A stretch of 49,373 nt of DNA from JBOHER01 sp050701115 (GCA_050701115.1 JBOHER010000398.1:1-49373), one strand, 5' to 3'; positions 16,813-24,638 are shown, counted from the first letter of the stretch. The notes: generated by a model not told the origin, from the sequence alone. Made by a program: numbers and translations.

Positions 16813-17867
16813 TGAACACCTACGACGGTGTCGATCGCGAGCTCGTCGACCTGATGCAATCGGTGTTCGCCGCCCATCGATCGTCCCGGCACGAAGCGCC
16901 AGGGGCCATCGGGATGGACCTGAAACTGTGGCGAACACTGGAATCACTGGGCCTCACGCGGCTGACGGGTGCCGAGAAGAACAACGGCAGCGGTGCGACC
17001 TGGCGAGAAGCGGCCACACTCCTCAACGCGGCAGCAGGCCACGCCGCGTCACTTCCGCTCGCCGAACATGACGTGCTCGCGGGGTGGCTGCTCGAGCTTG
17101 CTGGGTTGCCTGCCGACGACGCAGTGCGCACAGCCTGCATACTCGACGAAGCCGGAACCGCGCACGCTGTGCCTTGGGCGCGGGAGGCCGCGCAGATCGT
17201 CGTTCTGTGGAACGCCGACGATGGCTGGATGGTCGCTGACATTCCGACTTCGGAGGTCGCGATCGTCGCCGGACACAATGTGGCAGGCGAAACCCGCGAC
17301 ACCGTCACGGCCGACCTCACCACCCTGCACGGTGCAGCCGTCAGCAGCCGGACCGCGGACGAGTTCTTCCTGCGCGGCGCGCTTGCCCGGACGCTCCAAA
17401 CCTGCGGTGCCATGGAAACCGTTCTCCGGCTCTGTGTGTCGCACACGACCGAGCGCGTGCAGTTCGGCCGTACCCTCTCCAAGTTCCAGGCAGTGCAGAA
17501 CCTTGTCGCCGATATCGCCGCGGAGTTGTCCCTCGCGAAGAGCGCGGCGAGCGCGGCAGTCGTCGAGGTCGCCACCAGCGGCTGGGGAAGCGAAACCCTC
17601 GCCTTTGCCATCGCTACGGCGAAGTCATGTGCGGGCCACGCTGCCTCGGTCGTCGTGCGTAACGCCCACCAGATCCACGGCGCGATCGGAACGACCTTCG
17701 AGCACGAGTTGCATGAGTTCACCAAACGCGTACTCGCTTGGCGCTCAGAGTTCGGCGGGGTCCACCATTGGGAGGCGCTACTCACCAAGGCCGCCCTCGA
17801 CGCTGGACATGATGGTTGCTGGACGCTCGTGAGCAAGGGCGGTGTGCTGCCCGCGCCAGGGGCATGA
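16812..17867 (+). CDS. acyl-CoA dehydrogenase-like subunit, probable non-catalytic partner
   Basis: The 351-residue protein has recognisable dehydrogenase ends but a weak middle. It keeps the FAD-contacting RVQFGRTLSKFQAVQNLVAD segment and the HQIHGAIGTTFEHELHEFT helix, yet lacks the SEPxxGSD flavin motif and the usual WTSG beta-domain motif. Its ATG shares one base with the upstream stop, which strongly suggests a 1:1 partnership with the preceding dehydrogenase. By analogy to heteromeric mycobacterial enzymes it would supply a structural half-site. It is the last gene of the plus-strand set; no clear terminator was seen after it. Confidence 0.88.
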   Translation: MNTYDGVDRELVDLMQSVFAAHRSSRHEAPGAIGMDLKLWRTLESLGLTRLTGAEKNNGSGATWREAATLLNAAAGHAASLPLAEHDVLAGWLLELAGLPADDAVRTACILDEAGTAHAVPWAREAAQIVVLWNADDGWMVADIPTSEVAIVAGHNVAGETRDTVTADLTTLHGAAVSSRTADEFFLRGALARTLQTCGAMETVLRLCVSHTTERVQFGRTLSKFQAVQNLVADIAAELSLAKSAASAAVVEVATSGWGSETLAFAIATAKSCAGHAASVVVRNAHQIHGAIGTTFEHELHEFTKRVLAWRSEFGGVHHWEALLTKAALDAGHDGCWTLVSKGGVLPAPGA

Positions 17868-17935
17868 GCCGATCACTGGAGCGGACGAACTGCTCTCCAA
17901 CTACCCAGGTTGGTCCCAAAGTGGTCCGAGAGGCG

Positions 17936-18070
17936 CTACGGTGCGAGCGCGATGTTGCGCTTGTTGCGGTTGAGCCCGGTCAAGTACGCGCTCATGTCGG
18001 TGGGCCCGGCCAGTACCCGGGACAGATCCAGGACCGGCAGACCGGCCAGAGCGCCACCTGTCGTCGACAA
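17936..18070 (-). pseudogene. internally deleted remnant of a family III CoA-transferase (CaiB-like) gene
   Basis: From a TTG at 18070, preceded by GAGGGG 5 bases away, 44 codons read into GGALAGLPVLDLSRVLAGP, the standard CaiB/BaiF N-terminus, including its conserved GP. It then jumps directly to SAYLTGLNRNKRNIAL, which in intact proteins lies several dozen residues later, and stops. The reading frame is therefore a relic with an internal deletion and a lost C-terminus. It follows the broken acyl-CoA dehydrogenase by 9 bp in the same direction, so both were probably one operon. Confidence 0.7.
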
Positions 18071-18079
18071 CGTTGCCCC

Positions 18080-19246
18080 TCAGTAGGACTTCGGAAGGCC
18101 CAGCACGTGCTGGGACACGTAGTTCAAGACCATCTCCTGGCTGACCGGCGCCAGCCGCAGGATCCGTGACTCACGGAAGTACCGCTCGACGTGGTACTCC
18201 TTCGCGTATCCCATGCCGCCATGGGTCTGGATGGCCTGGTCGGCCGCTGTGAATCCGGCGTCCGCGCACAGGAACTTCGCCATGTTCGCCTCGCGCCCAC
18301 ACGAGAGCCCCTGGTCGTAGCGCCACGCGGCGTTGCGCGCCATGAATTCGGCCGCATCCAGGCGAGTGACGGCTTCGGCGAGCTAAAAGGCTACTCCCTG
18401 GTTCTGTCCGATCGGGCGGTCGAACACGATGCGTTCGTTGGCATACCGAACTGCCCTGCGGATCGCTGCCCTGCCGATGCCGAGAGCCTCGTGCGCGAGC
18501 AGTATGCGTTCGGGGTTGAGGCCATCGAGCAAGTAGGTGAACCCGTGGCCTTCCTCGCCGATGCGCGCCGCGGCGGGCACCCGGAGTTCGTCGATGAACA
18601 CCTCGTAGGAAGCGACGGCGTTGCGTCCCAGCTTCGGGATCGGTCGCAGTCGCATGGCGTCGGAGTCGAGGTCGATGAGGAACAGCGACATGCCATCGGT
18701 CGGTTTCCGCACGTCCGCGCGTGGCGTTGTCCGGGCGATCAGCACCATCTTCTGCGCTTCACCGGCCTTGGTGATCCAGACCTTGCGCCCGTTGATGAGG
18801 TAATCGTCGCCGTCACGCTTGGCGAAAGTCGAGATGCGGGTGGTGTCGGTTCCGGCGTCGGGCTCGGTGACTCCGAAACACACATGCAAGGTGCCGTCCG
18901 TGGCCCGGGGCAGAACTTCCTCCCTGAGCTGCGCGCTGCCGTGCTTGACGATGGTGTTGAGTCCGAAGATGGTCAGGTGCATGGTGCTGCACCCGTTCAT
19001 CCCGGCGCCGGACGCGGCCACCTCCTCCAGCAGCAGCGAGGCCTCGAGGATGCCCAGCCCGCCACCACCGTAGGCCTCGGGGATGGCGATACCCAACCAG
19101 CCACCTTCGGCAAAGGTCCGGTAGAACTCCCAGGGAAACTCGTGCTTGTTGTCCCGCTCGGCCCAGTAGTCGTCGGAGAAGGTGGCGGCAACCTCTCGCG
19201 CAGCCTTACGCAACCGCTGCTGGTCTTCGGTGAGCTCGAAATGCAT
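18080..19246 (-). pseudogene. acyl-CoA dehydrogenase interrupted by an in-frame TAG
   Basis: From ATG 19246 the frame reads a normal dehydrogenase for 287 codons: FGVTEPDAGTDTTRIS, VWITKAGE, and RYANERIVFDRPIGQNQGVAF. It then meets TAG at 18385-18383. The same frame continues without shift as LAEAVTRLDAAEFMARNAAW and THGGMGYAKEYHVERYFRES to a natural end at 18080. The total of 389 codons is normal for the family, so a single codon destroys it; family members usually have Pro at this place. It is either a young pseudogene, a sequencing error or, less likely, a readthrough site. It is divergent from an IclR gene and followed by a CoA-transferase relic that is also dead. Confidence 0.85.
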
Positions 19247-19321
19247 GGTTACCCCGTCGTGGTGTCTCGCCGACCCTCTACGAGCGCCGAGAACGTGAAC
19301 ATGCTGTCAATGCGCGTGCCT

Positions 19322-19350
19322 ATATACGCATCCTGATTCGCATATACGCA
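19322..19350. promoter_or_regulatory. direct repeats upstream of the dehydrogenase/iclR divergent pair
   Basis: ATATACGCA occurs at 19322-19330 and again at 19342-19350, exactly 20 bp apart, about two helical turns, in an otherwise GC-rich spacer. The position, 76-104 bp upstream of the broken dehydrogenase, suits promoter elements or operator half-sites for that gene. Confidence 0.45.
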
Positions 19351-19410
19351 AGCGTAGGTGGGAGCGCCGTACCAAGTCAACACGCGGACCGGAAGGCGAT
19401 CGCGCGATAT

Positions 19411-19428
19411 CGTTCGTAGATACGAACG
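19411..19428. promoter_or_regulatory. perfect palindrome, candidate IclR-type operator
   Basis: CGTTCGTA-GA-TACGAACG is a perfect 8+2+8 inverted repeat directly in front of the iclR ribosome site (AAGGAG) and 14 bp before its GTG. IclR proteins bind such short palindromes as dimers; the location predicts autorepression. Confidence 0.6.
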
Positions 19429-19442
19429 AGCAAGGAGAGCGT

Positions 19443-20171
19443 GTGAGCGAATCGGCCGCCAAGGCCCACCGCACCGTCAGCCGCGTGACCACCATCCTGG
19501 AGTCGGTCGCCGCGCACCCTGCCGGTGTCCGACTCAGCGAGTTGGCGGTCATCCTGGACGCGCCGAAATCGTCGGTGTTCGGCCTCGTCAAGGGTTTGGT
19601 CTCAACCGGCTACCTGATCGAGGACTCGGGCAGCTACCACCTAGGACCCGCGCTGGGCAACCTGCTCACCGCCGAACGTCCCAACCTTGCCGAGGCAGCG
19701 CGCCCGAGCCTGGAAGCGCTGCGCGACGAGTTCGACGAAACGGCCATGCTCAGCACCAATGCCGGAGACTCGATGGTCTACATCGAGTCCGCCGAGTCCC
19801 GCCAACTCATCCGTTACACAGCTCCGCTGCGGGTTCGACGTCCCCTATATCCGCCCAGCGCAGGCAAAGTCATCCTGGCGTTCTGGCCGCTGCGGCGACG
19901 AGACGCCTATCTCAAGTCGGTCATTCACGAACCCGCCAAGCTCCAGGCCGCTCACCGGGAACTCGAGCAGGTCCGATCCGACGGCGTCGCCTTCAACCGT
20001 GGCGAGACGCTACCTGACGTCAGCGCTGCGGCACGACCGATCGTGGTGCACGACAGGGTCGTCGCCGTCATCGCGGTAGCAGGTCCCACCACCCGCATTT
20101 CGGACCGGCTCCCAGCCATCGCCGACGCCCTCATCGAGGCAACACGTTCGGCGGTTGTCAGGCTCAGCTGA
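19443..20171 (+). CDS. IclR-family transcriptional regulator
   Basis: The 242-residue protein has an N-terminal winged helix (TTILESVAAHPAGVRLSELA, then APKSSVFGLVKGL) and the C-terminal effector-binding domain with the family pattern YPPSAGKVILAF and the late AARPIVVHDRVVAVIAVAGP. It begins at GTG 19443 with AAGGAG upstream. Divergent orientation to the broken acyl-CoA dehydrogenase and CoA-transferase relic suggests it once controlled that operon. The regulator itself is intact, so it may now control only itself or distant genes. Confidence 0.93.
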   Translation: MSESAAKAHRTVSRVTTILESVAAHPAGVRLSELAVILDAPKSSVFGLVKGLVSTGYLIEDSGSYHLGPALGNLLTAERPNLAEAARPSLEALRDEFDETAMLSTNAGDSMVYIESAESRQLIRYTAPLRVRRPLYPPSAGKVILAFWPLRRRDAYLKSVIHEPAKLQAAHRELEQVRSDGVAFNRGETLPDVSAAARPIVVHDRVVAVIAVAGPTTRISDRLPAIADALIEATRSAVVRLS

Positions 20172-20379
20172 CCCGGCAACGCCCCCGCGCCGGCCGCGCG
20201 CGGGAGCTCTCCGACGGACGGGTGCTGGTCCTCGCCTTCCCAGCTCTGCTGCTCTGGGCAGGTAGCCTGGCAACATACGACGTCCGGCGCTCACACGACA
20301 TTCCCCCACCGGATGTTGCGTGAGTCCCAGAATATCGAGGATCTGCACCGCTACCGCGCTGGTCACGTTTCGTTGGGGC
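20172..20379. other. intergenic stretch with a short hydrophobic reading frame of unknown status
   Basis: The 208-bp spacer between iclR and the convergent FAD-dehydrogenase gene holds no recognised gene. A GTG-started frame of 34 codons begins with a hydrophobic run (LVLAFPALLLWAGSLATY) and ends in DIPPPDVA. It resembles the tail of a lost membrane protein but matches nothing I can name. No clear terminator is visible. Confidence 0.3.
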
Positions 20380-22041
20380 TCATGCCAGGCTCCGGGCCAG
20401 CGCGCGGCCTGCGGCGCGGCCGGAGAATATGCATCCGCCGAGGAACGTCCCCTCCAGCGCGTTGTAGCCGTGTACCCCGCCGCCGCCGAAGCCTGCCACC
20501 TCTCCGGCCGCGTACAGCCCGTCGAACGCCGCGCCGTCCGGGCGGATCACCTGCGAGTCGAGGTTGGTCTCCAACCCGCCCAGCGTCTTGCGGGTGAGCA
20601 GGTGCAGGCGCACCGCGATCAGCGGTCCCTGCGCCGGGTCGAGGAACCGATGAGGCTTGGCCACCCGCGTGATCTTGTCCGGCCAGTAGGAGCGGGCGTT
20701 GTGGATCGCCATCAGCTGGAAGTCCTTGGAGTAGGAGTTGGCGAGTTCACGGTCGCGGGCGACGACCTCCCGCTCGACCTGCGTGTAGTCCAGGGCGGGG
20801 CCGGGGTTGATCGCGTTCATGCCCTCGACCAACTCGCGCAGGTTCGGGCGCACGACAAAGTCCTCACCGTGGTCCAGGAATGCCTGGACGGGGCCGGGCG
20901 CGCCCTTCCTCACCCTGGACAGCACCAGCTTGAGGTCCTTGCCGGTGAGGTCGGGGTTCTGCTCCGACCCGGACAGCGCGAACTCCTTCTCCACGATCGC
21001 GCGGGTCAGGATGAACCACGTGTGGTCGTGGCCGCCGCGCACGACGTGCTTCAGCGTGGCGAGCGTGTCGTGGCCGGGGAACAGCGGCGCGGGCAGCCGC
21101 CTGCCGGTGGCGTCCAGCCACAGCGAGGACGGGCCGGGGATGATCCGGATCGCGTGGTCGGGCCAGATCGGGTCCCAGTTCTTGATGCCCTCGGTGTAGT
21201 GCCACATGCGGTCGGGGTTCACCACCGAAGCGCCCGCGTTCTCGGTGATCTCCAACATCCGCCCGTCGACGTGGGCTGGAACGCCGCAGATCATCTCCTT
21301 GGGCGCTGGGCCCAGGCGGTCGACCGGCCAGTTCCGGCGCACCAGCTCGTGGTTGCCGCCGATGCCGCCGGAGGTGACCACCACCGCCTGCGCCCGCAGT
21401 TCGAACTCGCCCGCGGCATCCCGCGAGGAGGCCACGCCGCGGGGCTGGTCCGAGGGCGTCAGCACGGTGCCGCGCACGCCGACCGCGGCGCCACCGGAGA
21501 TGATCAGCTTGTCCACCCGGTGCCGGTGCGCGAAGGTGACCAGTCCGCGTTCGGCGGCGGCGAGCACCGGTTCGCGGAACACCCGCACCACCTCGGGGCC
21601 GGTGCCCCAGGCGATGTGGAAGCGCGGCACCGAGTTGCCGTGCCCGGTCGCAGTGCCCCCGCCGCGCTCGGCCCAGCCGACCGTCGGCGTGACGCGCAGG
21701 CCGAGGTCGTAGAGGTAGCGCCGCTTCTCCCCCGCGGCGAAGTCCACATAGGCCGGTGCCCACTGCCGCGGCCAGTGGTCCTCGCGCTCACGGTCGAAGC
21801 CCGCCGAGCCGAGCCAGTCGGCCAGCGCGAGCTCGTAGGAGTCCTTGACGCCCAGGCGCCGCTGCTCGGGGCTGTTGACCAGGAACAGCCCACCGAGTGA
21901 CCAGAATGCCTGACCGCCAAGGTTGGCCTCGTTCTCCTGGTCGACGACGAGCACTCGCCGCCCGGCACGCGTGAGTTCGTAGGACGCGACCAGTCCGGCC
22001 AGGCCCGCTCCTACGACGATGACGTCGGCGTTGTCGGTCAT
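20380..22041 (-). CDS. FAD-binding dehydrogenase (fumarate reductase/3-ketosteroid dehydrogenase superfamily, Rv0785-like)
   Basis: The 553-residue flavoprotein has the dinucleotide-binding VVGAGLAGL at residues 9-17, the acidic end VVDQE, and a long FAD-binding_2 domain. It closes with the conserved GLYAAGEVAGFGGGGVHGYN and GTFLGGCIFSGRAAG region. This C-terminus places it with the actinobacterial FAD-binding dehydrogenases near KstD; steroid specificity is not shown by the sequence. The ATG at 22041 overlaps the stop of the tetR gene by 4 bp, so both form one operon. Substrate is unknown. Confidence 0.9.
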   Translation of the reverse strand: MTDNADVIVVGAGLAGLVASYELTRAGRRVLVVDQENEANLGGQAFWSLGGLFLVNSPEQRRLGVKDSYELALADWLGSAGFDREREDHWPRQWAPAYVDFAAGEKRRYLYDLGLRVTPTVGWAERGGGTATGHGNSVPRFHIAWGTGPEVVRVFREPVLAAAERGLVTFAHRHRVDKLIISGGAAVGVRGTVLTPSDQPRGVASSRDAAGEFELRAQAVVVTSGGIGGNHELVRRNWPVDRLGPAPKEMICGVPAHVDGRMLEITENAGASVVNPDRMWHYTEGIKNWDPIWPDHAIRIIPGPSSLWLDATGRRLPAPLFPGHDTLATLKHVVRGGHDHTWFILTRAIVEKEFALSGSEQNPDLTGKDLKLVLSRVRKGAPGPVQAFLDHGEDFVVRPNLRELVEGMNAINPGPALDYTQVEREVVARDRELANSYSKDFQLMAIHNARSYWPDKITRVAKPHRFLDPAQGPLIAVRLHLLTRKTLGGLETNLDSQVIRPDGAAFDGLYAAGEVAGFGGGGVHGYNALEGTFLGGCIFSGRAAGRALARSLA

Positions 22042-22685
22042 TTCGCCTTCCCTTTGATCGGTGTGCTGTAGGCCTCCAGGACGTGCAGGAACAGCGCCTC
22101 GCGCCTGCGCTTCACCGCACGGCTGCCCGGCTCGAGCAGGACCTGCACGGTGGTGCCGTCGTGGACGGCCACCAGGGCGTGCCCGAGGGCCGTCCGGTCG
22201 GTGACGCGGCGGCCCGTGCGGGCGAGCGCGTCGACGACGATCGGCACGATCGTGTGGTGGATGGCCTGCTCCCGCGCGGCCATCACCTTGCGCAGCGGCG
22301 GATTGCGCAGCGCGTGCGCGGTGAACTCGGCGCTCACCCGGTACCACGGACCATCGACCGGGATCGCGGCAAGCACGGCCCGCAGCGCCTCATCGGGCGC
22401 CGCCGCCGTCACGCCGTCCAGCGCCTCTCGTAGGTCTGCGAGCAGTTGCCGCGACCGCTGCTCCCACATGGCGAGGAACAACTCGTCCAGCGAGGCGAAG
22501 TTGGAATAGAACGCGCCGCGCGTGTACCCCGCACGATCGCAGACCTGCTCCACCGTCGAGCGGCCGAAGCCCTCCTCGGCGAAGACCTCGAGTGCGGCGT
22601 CGAGCAACTGCTGCCGGGTCTTCGCACGACGAGCCGTAACGCGCTTGGGCGCGGGAACGTCGTGCGGCTTCGTGGTCGTCGCCAT
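22038..22685 (-). CDS. TetR-family transcriptional regulator
   Basis: The 215-residue protein starts at the ATG at 22685 with GGGAG upstream. The TetR N-terminal domain is clear: TRQQLLDAALEVFAEEGFGR, the helix-turn-helix STVEQVCDRAGYTRGAFYSN and F-A-S-L-D-E-L-F. The C-terminal ligand domain is unassigned. It is first in a two-gene operon with the FAD dehydrogenase and has twin palindromes just upstream, consistent with a repressor of its own operon induced by the dehydrogenase substrate. Confidence 0.93.
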   Translation of the reverse strand: MATTTKPHDVPAPKRVTARRAKTRQQLLDAALEVFAEEGFGRSTVEQVCDRAGYTRGAFYSNFASLDELFLAMWEQRSRQLLADLREALDGVTAAAPDEALRAVLAAIPVDGPWYRVSAEFTAHALRNPPLRKVMAAREQAIHHTIVPIVVDALARTGRRVTDRTALGHALVAVHDGTTVQVLLEPGSRAVKRRREALFLHVLEAYSTPIKGKAK

Positions 22686-22702
22686 CGCTGCCCACTCCCT
22701 TC

Positions 22703-22735
22703 GATACATGAATGTATCCGATACATCTATGTATC
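22703..22735. promoter_or_regulatory. two tandem 16-bp palindromes, candidate TetR operator
   Basis: GATACAT-GA-ATGTATC (22703-22718) and GATACAT-CT-ATGTATC (22720-22735) are perfect inverted repeats with identical arms, centres 17 bp apart. They lie 18-50 bp upstream of the tetR start, over the expected promoter. Duplicated sites at this spacing suggest that two TetR dimers bind side by side. Confidence 0.75.
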
Positions 22736-22795
22736 GACAAGAGGGACCGGGCGTCGGTGGGTCGGACACACCGCACCAGCGCGCCGTGGCCTCCT

Positions 22796-22858
22796 GCAAC
22801 AACAGCAAGAACGGAAGCGAAAGTAGTCGCACCACTCCCCCGGTTCTGCTGTTGTTGC
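22796..22858. repeat. imperfect long inverted repeat
   Basis: GCAACAACAGCAAGAAC (22796-22812) is mirrored by GTTCTGCTGTTGTTGC (22843-22858), differing by one extra base, with a 30-base loop. It lies between the TetR operator and the DUF3800-like gene. No T-run follows, so a terminator role is doubtful; an RNA structure or a recombination relic is possible. Confidence 0.5.
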
Positions 22859-22979
22859 GCGTGTTGTGGTCCACAAATGGTCCACAAGGTGGCTGCAGTC
22901 GTTCCGGAAACGAGACCGGCGAGGAATGGAACCGTGTGTCCCCAACAAGTCTGTCGCCCATTCGCTTTACGCTCACCGG

Positions 22980-23585
22980 GTGCCGCCGAGTCCCTCCTTG
23001 ATCACACCGCACCGTCAAGCATTCGTGGACGAGTCGTTCCAAGAGGCGCCGATCGGCGGTTTCTACGTGCTCGCGGCCGCGGTGTTCGATCTCCCGGCGC
23101 ACGACCCGGCTCGCGCCGCAATGCTGGCACTGCGCGCCAAGCAGGGCGGACGAGCGGTCCGCAAGGTGCACTGGAGCGAGATGGACGCCCAGCGTCGGCG
23201 GCACGCGGCGAAGACGGTGGCCGATACGTTCCACCTGGTCGCCATCGGTGTTCCGGTTCCTCGCCGCCGGCAGGAACGCGCCCGTGCGATGTGCCTGAGG
23301 CACCTGGTCGTCGAGCTGCACGGCTACGGCGTGACCGAGCTGTTCATGGAGAGCCGGACACCCACCCTCGACCGGCGGGACATCCAGACCGTGGCTGGCA
23401 CCAGGTTCCTGCTACCAAAGGGAGTGCTATTCCGCGTCTCTCACCAAGCGGGCGCGGAGGAGCCGTTGTTCTGGGGCGCTGACATCGTTGCCGGCGCCGT
23501 GCGTGCGCACTACGAGGGTGACCCGGAAAGTCGGCTGCTTCTCAAGGAGCGTCTGTACGAAATCCAGGTCGATACGGGCTGCTGA
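22980..23585 (+). CDS. DUF3800-like protein of unknown function
   Basis: The 201-residue protein starts at the GTG at 22980, chosen because family similarity begins just after it; the open frame continues upstream without recognisable content. It has the N-terminal FVDES acidic motif, VRKVHWSEMDAQRRRHAA, and a late EEPLFWGADIVAGAVRAHYE segment. This is the pattern of DUF3800-type proteins, whose RNase H-like fold suggests nucleic-acid chemistry, but no activity is established. It stands alone and is followed by a hairpin terminator. Confidence 0.72.
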   Translation: MPPSPSLITPHRQAFVDESFQEAPIGGFYVLAAAVFDLPAHDPARAAMLALRAKQGGRAVRKVHWSEMDAQRRRHAAKTVADTFHLVAIGVPVPRRRQERARAMCLRHLVVELHGYGVTELFMESRTPTLDRRDIQTVAGTRFLLPKGVLFRVSHQAGAEEPLFWGADIVAGAVRAHYEGDPESRLLLKERLYEIQVDTGC

Positions 23586-23597
23586 ACCGGCATGCGT

Positions 23598-23637
23598 AAG
23601 GCCAGGGTCCCGGTCTACCCCGGGTGCACCTGGCCTT
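23598..23637 (+). terminator. hairpin terminator after the DUF3800-like gene
   Basis: AAGGCCAGG (23598-23606) pairs perfectly with CCTGGCCTT (23629-23637), with further pairing possible in the CCCGG/CCGGG loop. It begins 13 bp after the stop codon. No long T-run follows, as is usual in high-GC actinobacteria. Confidence 0.6.
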
Positions 23638-23716
23638 GCGACTCGCGCGACACCCACGGTGCCCCGCTCCAGTACCAAACATACCACGTCGTTGGTGACG
23701 AGCACTCCTCCGCGCG

Positions 23717-23950
23717 TTGCTGGCCAGCATCAGCAAGTCCTTCACCGCTCCACTCGTGAAGGACGTCAACCTCGGCATGCCGAAGGCCACTACCGACCTT
23801 CTCGGGACCGCGAAGGTCGGCGCGGTCACCACTGCCCTGACAGCCATCGCCGCCGACAAAGAGCGCTACCAGGCCCCTCCGCGCAATGCTCGCCGATGTC
23901 GCAAAGCAGCGGGTCCTCCATGCCGAGGTCGCCAACTACGTGCCCGCTGA
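23717..23950 (+). pseudogene. unidentified coding-like segment, probably decayed
   Basis: A TTG-started frame reads LASISKSFTAPLVKDVNLGM and on to TALTAIAADKERYQ with protein-like composition, then turns into an arginine-rich tail. The neighbouring frame from ATG 23886 (MLADVAKQRVLHAEVANYVP) then looks more coding-like, which suggests a frameshift near 23875. I do not recognise the family. It sits between a terminator and the 3' side of tRNA-Pro, a common landing site for mobile DNA, and may be an element relic. The rest of 23586-24001 holds only the two hairpins. Confidence 0.35.
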
Positions 23951-23990
23951 AAAGCCCCTGACCTGGGATTTCTCCCGGTCAGGGGCTTTT
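23950..23990. terminator. perfect 14-bp hairpin terminator beside tRNA-Pro
   Basis: AAAAGCCCCTGACC (23950-23963) and GGTCAGGGGCTTTT (23977-23990) form a perfect stem with a 13-base loop and flanking A and T runs, so it can act in both directions. It lies 12 bp past the 3' end of the minus-strand tRNA-Pro and should terminate it. Confidence 0.85.
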
Positions 23991-24001
23991 GTGGCCGGTG
24001 G

Positions 24002-24075
<74 letters not shown>

Positions 24076-24289
24076 GCCCGCCAACGTTCCCGAAGGCGAT
24101 GTCGCACAGCCTAGCGTGAGCCGCCCAACGACGCGCAGGCAGGCTCCACTCCCACGACCCAGCGGGACACGGCGACCAATCCCGTTCATCCGTTGGGACG
24201 AACTACCTGTGCAGGTCAGCTGGTCGGCGTCACTCAACTACACCAGCGGCGTCAAATGAGCAGCGGACTTCGAGCAAGGAGACCACAGC

Positions 24290-24562
24290 ATGTCCGGGCC
24301 GGCCGTTCAACTCAACCACAGGGAACGCGCGACCCTGCGCGCTGTGGCGAGCGGCTCCGCCGAGATCACCTGCAGCCGGGAACCCGACCTGTTCATCGAC
24401 GGCCTCGCTTGCTGCGACCAGTTCACGGCGCACCGGCTCGCTCAACTCGGATTGGTGGCCCCGACATGGGCAGGCAAACCGGGCGAACGCGTCCCGGTGA
24501 CCATCACGCCCGCCGCGCGCGCCGCACTCGGGCTGGACTCGGTTGCTCCCACGTCACAGTGA
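24290..24562 (+). CDS. small CxCEPDLF-type protein, copy 1 (unknown function)
   Basis: The 90-residue protein starts at the ATG preceded by AAGGAG. It has an N-terminal helix (NHRERATLRAVASG), then the motif ITCSREPDLFIDGLACCDQ followed by FTAHRLAQLGLV, and a C-terminal TPAARAALGL. Helix-strand order and the final LTxxGxxAL-like ending recall a minimal winged helix, but I cannot assign a function. It is clearly duplicated at 24639. Here the second cysteine of the C-x-C pair is arginine. Confidence 0.8.
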   Translation: MSGPAVQLNHRERATLRAVASGSAEITCSREPDLFIDGLACCDQFTAHRLAQLGLVAPTWAGKPGERVPVTITPAARAALGLDSVAPTSQ

Positions 24563-24638
24563 AACCTTGGTCACATTACGGCCACATCCGGGCGCAACCT
24601 CAGGTTCACTGGTGGGCAACGCCGCAAGGAGGCACCTC

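Noticed and set aside
22720..22735. Palindromes as a KstR sterol-regulator site
   Set aside because: The arms do not match the KstR consensus as I know it, and a cognate tetR gene lies directly downstream.
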